Assembly (NCBI GenBank): GCA_947492745.1
Contig: CANLOE010000003.1
Coordinates: 62,001-126,000, forward strand
Origin: an uncultured Cyclobacteriaceae bacterium
Lineage (GTDB): Bacteria > Bacteroidota > Bacteroidia > Cytophagales > Cyclobacteriaceae
Length of the DNA stretch: 64,000 nt
Direction: 5' to 3'
Shown: piece after piece, positions 57,601 to 64,000 of the stretch
Layout of the letters: every line of letters begins with the position of its first letter
How positions within the stretch are numbered: position 1 is the first letter of the stretch
The notes under the pieces: generated by a model
The model's database searches: none
Seen by the model: the letters and a program-made list of their open reading frames with translations, nothing else
What the model was told of the DNA's origin: nothing
Made by a program: the position numbers and the translations under genes

Positions 57601-60600
57601 GCTAAAGATGAAGAAAAACTAAAAGAGCGTGCTGAACAGTTGATAGAATGGCTCAAAGAAAATAACGTAACCGATGAACTGTATGCTTCGATGGCCTATA
57701 CACTACAAGTAGGCAGACAACCCTTGGAACAACGTTTAGCTATCATAGCAAATGATAGGGAAAGCTTATCTGCGGCGCTTAAGAGCTATCTATCCGATAA
57801 CTCCGATGTTGCCGATGTACATCAGGGTAGGGTCAACCCGCACAGGAAAGGCCTGCCAAATTTTGACTCAGAGGAAGAAGAATGGGAGAAAGGACTTGAA
57901 CTGTTGCGCAGTCATCAATTACGTGTCGCATTGGAGTTTTGGTGTATAGGCCTGGATGTCCCCTGGAACGCTTTGTATACAGCGGATACTCGACCCCAAA
58001 GGGTCCATCTACCTACTTACCCCTTTGCGAAAGAGGTTTATTGGGCTGCTGAGGAGAACATCTCTATAGTCCAAGATAAATACAAGAGTCGCGATGTGGC
58101 CGTTCTGCATCCCTTGCTCCATAAGAATAAATCTACTTTCTCAGAACAACGTTTCTGTTCGACATTTACGGGAGAAGAGTTCTTCTTGGCCGATCATGTC
58201 ATCAAAGGACAGAAAATACTTCCCGGAGCGGCCTATTTGGAAATCGTAAGAGCGGCCATAACTGAAGCAAGTGAAGGTCTGTTGAGTGAACCCAGTATAT
58301 TGATATTGGAAAATGTAGTCTGGACAGCACCATTGTTCTCCGATAAGGACTTGGTCAATCTGGAGGTAAAGCTGGTGCCTGAGGCACAGGGTATCATCAG
58401 TTATGAGGTGGCGAGTACTCCGAGTACTCCCGAAGGGCAGTCCATCACACACAGTAGGGGCAAGGCAAAATTCACCCCTGCTACAGATAGACAGGCTCAG
58501 CAGATCGGTCCTATAAAGGAAAGGTGCAATCAAGCACAGATCGAAGCGGAAAATTGCTATAAGGCCTTCGATGAGGTAGGCATGAACTACGGAAAGACGC
58601 ATCAGTGCATCGAGACACTCTATATCGGCAAAGATGAAAGCCTGGCAAAGCTAAGGCTGCCGGATAGCCGCATGGCTACATTGGACGAATATTTCCTTCA
58701 TCCGGGAATCATCGATGCTGTATTTCAGGCTAATATCGGCCTATTGGTAGATTGGTCCGCGAAAGCAGAAGCGCCCTTGGACCCTATGATGCCCTTTGCG
58801 ATGAAGAAAATGGAAATCCATGCAGGTTGTACCTCGGAAATGTGGGCGCATACTACCTATACCAACAAACGGCAACAAACAGGAGGCCTGCTGCAAGTGG
58901 ATATAGCACTATACGATGTGCAGGGGCAGCCCGTAGCTAGCATTTCCGGGCTATCCTGTAGGGCAGCAAAAGAGAATACGCCCATAACAGCAAATAGCAC
59001 AGTCGCTACCGAAAGTGGTATTGCTAGTAAAAATTTCCTGTTGACACCCGTTTGGGAGCCGGTCCGTATAGAGGAACACCTGACTTCCGCACCAAAGTCA
59101 AGCAATAAGTTGGTCATCGGCCAAGAAAGTCATATGCCCGAAGCCCTGAAGATAGATTTTCAGGGTGTGGCCTATCTTCAGGTTCATGCTGATGATACGG
59201 TAGAGACGATAGTTGAAAAACTGGACGGTAGTGATGGAATCAACGAGATTGTCTGGATGGCTTCCGACAAGGGGATAGATTCCGTATTGGACAATCGACT
59301 CATCACCGAGCAGGAGTGTTCCTTACTTCCCTGCTTTAGGTTCATAAAAGCTTTGATCAAAACAGGTCATACCAGAGAGACGATATACTGGACAGTCATC
59401 ACCCAACAGGGACAGGCCATCTATCAAAACGATACTGTCGACCCTACTTCAGCCGGTCTGTTTGGTTTGATAGGAACAATGGTCCGAGAGTATCCAAAAT
59501 GGAATGCCCGCTTGATCGATCTCGAAAAGGGCAAAAGCTGGCATACCGTTATCAATGAACTACCATTTGACAGTACGGGCAATGCATGGGTATATCGCGG
59601 TAACCAATGGTACAGGCCCAAAATGACACCCTTGACAAGTATTCAAAAAGAACGTCAAAACTATAAAAAAGGAGGGCTCTACGTTGTGTTGGGTGGCTCT
59701 GGAGGTATTGGAGAGACCTGGAGTGAATATATGGTCAAAAATTACAATGCCCAGATTGTCTGGATCGGTAGGCGTAACCGAAATAAAGAGATTGAGACGA
59801 AGCTTGACAGGATCGAGGTTTTTGGGCCGAGGCCCCACTATATCGCTGCGGATGCAACCGATATCACCATGATGCAAAAAGCGCATCAGGAGATTCAAGC
59901 GCTCTATGGCGCTGTAAATGGTGTGGTACACTCGGCATTGTTGTTGAAGGATAGCGCCTTATCGAACATGACGGAAGAGGATTTTTCTTCTTCTCTTCGG
60001 ATAAAAGTTGATGCGAGTGTACACATAGCAGAAGTGTTCAACTCAGAAAGTCTGGATTTTATTTTGTTCTTTTCTTCCATGAACTCCTTTGCCAAATCAC
60101 CAGGGCAGAGCAACTATGCCGCTGGCTGTACTTTCCAAGATGCTTATGCTTATCAGTTGAACCGTGAAATAGCTGCTGATATAAAGCTTGTCAACTGGGG
60201 CTATTGGGGAAGTGTCGGGGTAGTGGCATCCGATGACTATCGCGAGAGGATGGAGCGCATCGGTCTGGGTTCCATAGAACCTGAAGAAGGGATGGAGGTT
60301 CTGGAGCAATTGTGCGGTGGGCAATACGGGCAGCTGGGCTTTATCAGGTTGAGCAAACAATTGGCCAAAGAGTGGCTAGGTTTGGTCCACGAGTCCCCAG
60401 AGCCTATATCGAAAGAGAACACAGTAAGGGAAAACGTCCCGGTAATATCCGAACCATCAAAACACCGTCCATCCCATCGGGACCAGAGTGAAACGGTATC
60501 GGTAGGTGTCGAGCAATTACTGGACAGAGGGATTGCCAAAGTCAAAGAATTGGTCAGCGACTCGCTAAAGATACCTTTGAAGAAATTGGATGCCGCCGAA

Positions 60601-62853
60601 CCTCTGGAAAAGTACGGATTGGATTCCATCTTGGTAGTACAATTGAGCGACGAACTGGAAAAGGTCTTTAGTGGATTGAGCAGTACGATATTTTTCGAGT
60701 ATCAGACCATTGAAGCCTTAGTAGAGTACCTCGTGGACGAAGAGCCGGATACCATGAAAAACTGGTTGGGCCTTCAAGATACCACTGAGCAGGAAAAGGT
60801 GCTAAGCAGCGTGGGAGATAAGGGGAGTCGGCAGCTATCCACACTGAAAATGGAAAATGTGCGATTTTCTCCTAGCGAAAACAGCGTGTCCGCTACGCTA
60901 CCGGAGGCAGGTTCAAGTTCGGAAAACGAGGATATCGCTATCATAGGACTGTCGGGGAGATATCCGCAAGCTATAGACCTGGAAGTATTCTGGGAAAACC
61001 TGAAAGTGGGTAAAAACTGTATCTCGGAGGTTCCGTCCATGCGCTGGGACTGGCGTAAATATTATGATGAGGAAAAAGGCAAGCAAGGCTATATATACAG
61101 TAAGTATGGTGGTTTCATGGAAGATGTTTCGTGTTTCGATCCTTACTTTTTCCAAATATCTCCGATGGATGCCGAGCTAATGGATCCTCAGGAGCGTCTC
61201 TTTTTGGAGATTGCTTATGCATGCATCGAAGATGCCGGTTATACACCGGAAAACTTGAGTGGCAACAGAAAAGTAGGGGTGTATACCGGAGTCATGAACA
61301 GTAACTATCCCACAGGTACCCGATTCTGGTCCATTCCCAACAGGGTCTCTTACTTGTTTGATTTTCAGGGGCCAAGTATGGCTATTGATACTGCTTGTTC
61401 CTCTTCACTGACAGCCATACATTTGGCTATCGAGAGTCTGCGGAAAGGCACCAGTGAAGTGGCTATTGCCGGCGGTGTCAATGTGATAGCCGGCCCTAAT
61501 CATTATATAGGCTTGTCGGCGGGTATGATGCTATCCTCGGGCAATCAGTGCAAATCGTTCGGCGATGGAGCCGACGGCTTTGTCGATGGTGAAGGTGTGG
61601 GAGCCGTGCTGCTGAAGCCTAAGAGCAAAGCGATTGCTGACGGGGACAATATCTATGGTATCATAAAAGGCAGCAGCCTTAACGCTGGAGGAAAAACCAA
61701 TGGTTTTACTGTGCCCAACCCCATAACCCAAGCTAGATTGATCAAAGAGACCCTGAGAAATGCAAAAGTCAATGCCCGGGAAATCAGCTATATAGAAGCC
61801 CATGGTACGGGTACGGCGCTGGGAGATCCCATAGAGATCAACGGCTTGACCCGAGCATTCAAAGAAGATACCAATGAAAAACAATACTGTGCCATAGGCT
61901 CATTGAAATCGAATATCGGTCATTGTGAAAGTGCCGCAGGTATTGGAGCACTCACTAAAGTCTTGTTACAGATGAAACATAAGAAGATCGTGCCTTCTTT
62001 GCACTCTAAAGACCCGAATCCTAAGATTGATTTTGAAAACACACCATTTGCCGTTCAGCAAGAGCTTTCCGATTGGGCCAAGCCGACCATTGAACAACAG
62101 GGCAGTACTAAAGAGATTCCCCGAATCGCCGGTATTTCGTCCTTTGGGGCAGGAGGTGCCAGTGCTCACCTGATCATTGAAGAATATAACAAGGAAAGTA
62201 CGGTGCCCATTACCGATGCGGGTGTTCAGCCTGTGATCATCGTACTGTCAGCAAAAAGTATGGACAGGTTGGAAGCTCAGGCCCGACAGTTGTACAAAGC
62301 AATGGAGAAAAGTCATTTTCAAAATGGTGATCTGGCAGATATAGCGTATACGCTGCAAAAAGGACGAAGACAAATGAATACAAGGCTGGCATTTGTTGCA
62401 GACTCCATTAGTACAGTAAAAGAAAACTTACATAGTTTCCTACAGACAGGAGAGGGGACGAACCTCTTACACTTTGGCCAAGCGTCCGATCATGAGGATA
62501 TGATATCTGATTTTGTAAATGACAAAGTCCTTATGAATACAGTGATAACAAAGTGGGTCGGGGACAAGCTGTACGATAAGCTAATAGCTATGTGGGTGAA
62601 AGGATTGAATTTCAACTGGGATAAGCTCTATGATGCACGGCCGGTACCGAATAAAATAAGCTTACCTACTTATCCTTTCGAGAAGGAGCACTACTGGATG
62701 ACGGAATTACCGATGCCGGCCCAAAAAGCAACAATAATCGATAATGATAACGGGACTCATTTTGACGAAGCGTATTATGAGGACCTTTTCGATGATGTGG
62801 CATCGGGTAGATTGACTGTGGAAGCGGCCGTTTTGAAAGGTCCGAGAGTCTAG
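51634..62853 (+). CDS. PKS-D: trans-AT PKS, KS-DH-KR-ACP / KS-DH-KR-ACP / KS
   Basis: 3,739 residues from ATG 51634, 10 bp after PKS-C; the in-frame TTG at 51610 inside the PKS-C end is unlikely. N-terminal helix (EILKQTILKLKNKELSRSEAK). KS1 has Cys212 in NTGCSSSG, but HGTAT and KATIGH in place of HGTGT and KSNIGH; both His remain. DH1 (660-950, DHVINGEKVLP, HPSLLDGA), KR1 (1123-1370, Ser and Tyr present), ACP Ser1439. KS2 (1540-1970, TMCSSSL), DH2 (2156-2450, DHVIKGQKILP, HPGIIDAV), KR2 preceded by a structural half and containing GGSGGIG with Ser and Tyr, but Cys at the usual Asn position (YAAGC), ACP Ser2998. KS3 (3098-3520, TACSSSL) ends the protein, followed by a tail (YYEDLFDDVASGRLTVEAA). 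No ACP follows KS3, so its module continues in PKS-E. Predicted products are two enoyl units plus a split module. Confidence 0.93.
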   Translation: MGNDEILKQTILKLKNKELSRSEAKHILDKMRGKGSKGEKSPKSNDGDHPEGQDRIAVVGISLQAPGATNKDEFWNNLERGIVGTQELTSKYLDLTTQFDPTQQQEKTYCKWGGMLEERDCFDPLFFNISPWEAHAMNANQRLVLQECWKSLEDAGYNPKQFDGEKVGVFIGAEPTNYFHGSFTGTSDAIVASRLSYSLNIKGPAIAINTGCSSSGVAIHLACESIRNGECPLALAGGVFGNLDADIMIALSQVGLVSPTGKCRTFDAQADGTLFSEGVGIVVLKPLQQAISDKDNIYGVIEGSGVNQDGKSNGITAPNGASQQELMTDVYRRFNIDPEKISLFEAHGTATKLGDPIEVNALVRTFKQYTSKKNFCYLGSAKATIGHTSAAAGVLGLSKVLLSMKNRKIPKLPHFNKLNPLIELEGSAFQIPEETVIWEHEPDRPRMASLNSFGHSGTNSHLVISEYIAQPSTTAKDSPVAKQQDYLIPLSATTEEALSTYADKLLYFLENEAIESELPNIAYTMQLGRPDLEERVVFLGKDITSMAKHIRLFLEGEKGSVSTFYKRNIDEEDPKPIAKIKLEDKALRETSKTWYAKGEIHKIAEKWSLGHRIYWESLYPSKLQKMSLPVYPFAKGQFGRNNNKTLMAGKEDAAKLSVSTLHPLVHINTSDFHKQRFSSTFSGEEFFFRDHVINGEKVLPGVAYLEMARAALHRALGDSAKNLQFSLREVIWAQPIRATQATTQVHMDLLFESENVISFEVYSEEKQSEKTIHSKGTAVIGDIATVPPLNIEAYKTSFLEGHIDKATVYNAYDDIGIAYGDAHQSIEEIHLGQSSILTKLTLPSVVSDTLNDYMLHPSLLDGALQSIMGLNLKKGAKDPSLPFALEKMDMYQPCTSTMWVHASHKSENETNGKIQKYDLNLYNDTGALCFQLSGFTSRTLKIGNTDHACLLLSPYWKQKAISVQREEAVNDLSSTLLLCGMPAGKAAEVDVQTPASLEVLEVGEYPGDTATAYVHFAKAAFEAVRKVLQGDLSNRGVFQIMVPAEMPWSKGLSGLLKTAQMENPEFRGQIIEIDKPAQSKIAEIALSNRYNYGDKVLRYENNQCWVQQWDGEECDLKQNKSIAWKDDEVYLVTGGAGGLGKIFAKDIVSKVNSTTVILVGRSALDQHKVDELESLSTTKSLVVYRQLDITDESAILQFLNRTQQEFGAVNGIIHAAGIIKDDYILKKDIEEIPQVLAPKVQGLVNLDKATANLPLRFFTVFSSITASFGNPGQSDYAMANAFADYYADYRDGLVSAGTRSGKTLSIAWPLWKNGGMIASGLTSEMLFKSTGTHMMATQIGVEALNFGLGTGKAHLLPVEGNIQQIRSLLLTAPTIGNGAGNGQKIEEEIEAPVEDKDKAAPEFAKQIELYVKDKISEGIDLPVEQLNVSKSMETYGIDSIMVMKLTTLFEEDLGTLPKTLFFEYQTIRELSAYFKKKHHAKFKKILSGHAGGDTAAIAEKPASPIADKVSGREKAPVTLGSRFSLPAKSAERAPMEPMEPIESGIAIVGLAGRYPQANNVHEFWENLKNGKDCITEVPKDRWDHAKYNYSKWGGFIEGVKEFDPLFFNISPQEASFMDPQERLFLQTAYETMEDAGYTPSTVAEQGNVGVYVGVMYGEYQLYGVQETFEGRTKALASSASSIANRVSYFCNFHGPCMAVDTMCSSSLTTVHLACEAIYRGECDAAIAGGVNVSVHPNKYQLLYQGKFESSKGRCESFGEGGDGYVPGEGVGAVLLKPMAKAIADGDKIYGIIKGSAVNHGGKTNGYSVPNPKAQAAVINRAFEQSGINPRTLSYVEAHGTGTSLGDPIEIAGLDSTFGEYTDDKQFCAIGSAKSNIGHCESAAGIGGITKILLQLKHKQLAPSLHSETLNPNIDFANSPFYVQQTLTEWKKPVSNHEGETKTYPRLAGISSFGAGGSNAHLLIEEFEALPIESSTPTIDRLASGIILLSAKDEEKLKERAEQLIEWLKENNVTDELYASMAYTLQVGRQPLEQRLAIIANDRESLSAALKSYLSDNSDVADVHQGRVNPHRKGLPNFDSEEEEWEKGLELLRSHQLRVALEFWCIGLDVPWNALYTADTRPQRVHLPTYPFAKEVYWAAEENISIVQDKYKSRDVAVLHPLLHKNKSTFSEQRFCSTFTGEEFFLADHVIKGQKILPGAAYLEIVRAAITEASEGLLSEPSILILENVVWTAPLFSDKDLVNLEVKLVPEAQGIISYEVASTPSTPEGQSITHSRGKAKFTPATDRQAQQIGPIKERCNQAQIEAENCYKAFDEVGMNYGKTHQCIETLYIGKDESLAKLRLPDSRMATLDEYFLHPGIIDAVFQANIGLLVDWSAKAEAPLDPMMPFAMKKMEIHAGCTSEMWAHTTYTNKRQQTGGLLQVDIALYDVQGQPVASISGLSCRAAKENTPITANSTVATESGIASKNFLLTPVWEPVRIEEHLTSAPKSSNKLVIGQESHMPEALKIDFQGVAYLQVHADDTVETIVEKLDGSDGINEIVWMASDKGIDSVLDNRLITEQECSLLPCFRFIKALIKTGHTRETIYWTVITQQGQAIYQNDTVDPTSAGLFGLIGTMVREYPKWNARLIDLEKGKSWHTVINELPFDSTGNAWVYRGNQWYRPKMTPLTSIQKERQNYKKGGLYVVLGGSGGIGETWSEYMVKNYNAQIVWIGRRNRNKEIETKLDRIEVFGPRPHYIAADATDITMMQKAHQEIQALYGAVNGVVHSALLLKDSALSNMTEEDFSSSLRIKVDASVHIAEVFNSESLDFILFFSSMNSFAKSPGQSNYAAGCTFQDAYAYQLNREIAADIKLVNWGYWGSVGVVASDDYRERMERIGLGSIEPEEGMEVLEQLCGGQYGQLGFIRLSKQLAKEWLGLVHESPEPISKENTVRENVPVISEPSKHRPSHRDQSETVSVGVEQLLDRGIAKVKELVSDSLKIPLKKLDAAEPLEKYGLDSILVVQLSDELEKVFSGLSSTIFFEYQTIEALVEYLVDEEPDTMKNWLGLQDTTEQEKVLSSVGDKGSRQLSTLKMENVRFSPSENSVSATLPEAGSSSENEDIAIIGLSGRYPQAIDLEVFWENLKVGKNCISEVPSMRWDWRKYYDEEKGKQGYIYSKYGGFMEDVSCFDPYFFQISPMDAELMDPQERLFLEIAYACIEDAGYTPENLSGNRKVGVYTGVMNSNYPTGTRFWSIPNRVSYLFDFQGPSMAIDTACSSSLTAIHLAIESLRKGTSEVAIAGGVNVIAGPNHYIGLSAGMMLSSGNQCKSFGDGADGFVDGEGVGAVLLKPKSKAIADGDNIYGIIKGSSLNAGGKTNGFTVPNPITQARLIKETLRNAKVNAREISYIEAHGTGTALGDPIEINGLTRAFKEDTNEKQYCAIGSLKSNIGHCESAAGIGALTKVLLQMKHKKIVPSLHSKDPNPKIDFENTPFAVQQELSDWAKPTIEQQGSTKEIPRIAGISSFGAGGASAHLIIEEYNKESTVPITDAGVQPVIIVLSAKSMDRLEAQARQLYKAMEKSHFQNGDLADIAYTLQKGRRQMNTRLAFVADSISTVKENLHSFLQTGEGTNLLHFGQASDHEDMISDFVNDKVLMNTVITKWVGDKLYDKLIAMWVKGLNFNWDKLYDARPVPNKISLPTYPFEKEHYWMTELPMPAQKATIIDNDNGTHFDEAYYEDLFDDVASGRLTVEAAVLKGPRV

Positions 62854-62878
62854 CTAACTCACTCTATTGTTATTTACA

Positions 62879-62940
62879 GGCCATAGGTAATGTCCATGGC
62901 CTCGAGGGGGTAGGCTGTATAGGGGCAGTCAAGCCCCCTC
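62879..62940 (+). promoter_or_regulatory. Two hairpins between PKS-D and PKS-E
   Basis: GGCCAT/ATGGCC (62879-62901) and GAGGGGG/CCCCCTC (62904-62940), followed by ATTTTCTG, fill part of the 176-bp gap. The second resembles a weak intrinsic terminator with a poor T-run. In an operon whose genes must be read through, it may be a pause or attenuation site answered by the NusG-like factor; that is inference. Confidence 0.4.
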
Positions 62941-63029
62941 ATTTTCTGATATAGAACACAATATAGATCATAGGTAACAATAATTAATGAGAACTTACTA
63001 ATAATCAACTATTTAAAAAGAAATAAAAA

Positions 63030-64000
63030 ATGACAGGTTTACTGGAGTACGTTCTAAAAGAAGTCAAGGCAAAACGGCTATCCAAGACCGCAGCAATGGC
63101 TTTGGTCAAAGAAGAGAAATTTGGCTTTGAAGAAAACAAACATAGCAATACAGGGGAAAAAGGGCTGTATGTATTTGAGGAATGTTGGGTGCCGGAACCG
63201 CTTCCGGAAAGCTCAAATGCTCCCGTAGGCACACTTGTTTGCATCCTATCCGATCAACAGTGGCAAAATGGCCTACAAATAGCTATGCAGCAAAGTTGTC
63301 CTGACTTGAAGCTTATCTTTATAAGTGAGCTTGAGAGATCTCAAAAAGCCTCCAATACTACTTACCGATTGAAATCCTTGACTACTGAGGGCTACTCCGA
63401 AGTATTTGAGGAAGTGGCATCGGATCATGACAATGTTATCGGACTGGCCTACATGTTACCCTTGGAAAATCAAGACCATGTATTCGAAACCGAACACATA
63501 TTTCATCTGCTGAAAGGATTGGTACCTTCAAAATTAAGGGTAAAAAGCTTGCTGCTCTGCGGAGAACATCAAGACGATATAAAGCAAGTTTACTTGGAAT
63601 CATGGCTAGGTTTTGAGCGGTCTACGGGTATTTTCCTGCCGGACATGAAGACCTGTTGTCTATTCCACGAAAATACGCAACACAATACGCCTTCCATTGA
63701 TTATTGGTCCGACCTTTTGACAGCCACATTGGGGGCACAAGATTTTTCCAGTGCACTGTATAGAGGAGGGCTGCGGCATAGATGCAAGACAGTCCAAAAA
63801 GATAGTCTGAATGCTACCGGTATTGCTCAAATGCAACAAAGAGGTACTTACTTGGTCACTGGAGGCTTAGGAGGTATCGGTTTCCTGTTCTGTGAGTATT
63901 TGGCCAAACAGTATTCGGCAAACCTGATTTTGACGGGGCGTTCTCCACTGGACAGTTCAAAGAAAGAATCGATCAGGCATCTTGAAAGCTATGGTGCAAG
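63030..64000 (+). CDS. PKS-E: trans-AT PKS starting with KR, 3' end outside window
   Basis: Open from ATG 63030 to the window edge (323 codons). The N-terminus (LLEYVLKEVKAKRLSKTAAMALV) is the same kind of helical segment seen at other PKS ends here. Residues about 45-260 look like the structural half of a ketoreductase. The catalytic half then starts with TYLVTGGLGGIGFLF, the NADPH-binding glycine motif, and LILTGRSPLD, before the edge. No KS precedes the KR, while PKS-D ends in a KS without partner domains, so the two proteins share one split module joined through docking segments. The remaining domains (at least an ACP) lie beyond the window. Confidence 0.88.
   Translation, partial: MTGLLEYVLKEVKAKRLSKTAAMALVKEEKFGFEENKHSNTGEKGLYVFEECWVPEPLPESSNAPVGTLVCILSDQQWQNGLQIAMQQSCPDLKLIFISELERSQKASNTTYRLKSLTTEGYSEVFEEVASDHDNVIGLAYMLPLENQDHVFETEHIFHLLKGLVPSKLRVKSLLLCGEHQDDIKQVYLESWLGFERSTGIFLPDMKTCCLFHENTQHNTPSIDYWSDLLTATLGAQDFSSALYRGGLRHRCKTVQKDSLNATGIAQMQQRGTYLVTGGLGGIGFLFCEYLAKQYSANLILTGRSPLDSSKKESIRHLESYGA

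Overview
The window comes from a member of the Bacteroidota. The indications are moderate GC content, weak Shine-Dalgarno signals, a UpxY/RfaH-like NusG paralogue, and the style of its trans-AT polyketide synthase. It holds two assembly-line systems on the + strand, separated by about 8 kb that is rich in small mobile repeats. Assignment to the phylum is inference; no rRNA or other marker is present.

Region 1 (1-13.6 kb) is the end of an NRPS cluster. A large NRPS already open at the left edge supplies C-A-PCP, C-A-PCP, C-A-PCP-TE. Hand-read specificity codes suggest a released C-terminal (Gln/Glu)-Gln-Leu. It is followed by a SyrD/PvdE-type peptide exporter, a possible 30-codon leader ORF, and a CmlA-family diiron protein expected to beta-hydroxylate a carrier-bound residue. 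The middle NRPS module is much more GC-rich than its neighbours and is bordered by nearly identical carrier-protein DNA, which points to module exchange.

Region 2 (13.6-19.4 kb) contains a two-gene minus-strand operon (a TPR/YfaP-like secreted protein, then a CE4 polysaccharide deacetylase with a clear terminator) and about 3 kb without convincing genes. Three families of about 160-bp non-coding elements are found in and around this region. Family R1 (159 bp, four copies) is always flanked by TTA duplications. R2 (164 bp) and R3 (165 bp) have CCC...GGG inverted termini and 5-bp TTNAA duplications. One R1 copy sits inside an R2 copy. All three families share a TAGC-N3-GCTA central hairpin.

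Region 3 (19.4-64 kb) is a trans-AT PKS operon with a complete beta-branching cassette. In order: a NusG-like antiterminator; a 1.25-kb untranslated leader carrying R3 and R1; an acyl hydrolase-AT didomain; PKS-A (KS-DH-KR-ACP, KS-ACP-ACP-ACP, donor ACP); HMG synthase; ECH1; ECH2; PKS-B (KS-DH0-KR-ACP, KS-DH-KR*-ACP, KS-ACP-ACP, donor ACP); a Cys-to-Ser decarboxylating KS; PKS-C (ECH2-KS-ACP-ACP); PKS-D (KS-DH-KR-ACP, KS-DH-KR-ACP, KS); and the first 971 bp of PKS-E, which opens with the KR half of the module split from PKS-D. No cis-AT, ER, C-methyltransferase or releasing domain is visible in the PKS part of the window.

The working model is that free-standing AT loads malonyl units. At two points (ends of PKS-A and PKS-B) beta-keto chains on tandem Trp-flagged ACPs are converted to beta-branches by HMGS, ECH1 and one of two ECH2 enzymes. 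Unusually, the donor ACPs are fused to the PKS C-termini, and one ECH2 is fused to the next PKS. These fusions, the duplicated cassette parts, a KR lacking its catalytic Ser, and the repeat families are the most noteworthy features.
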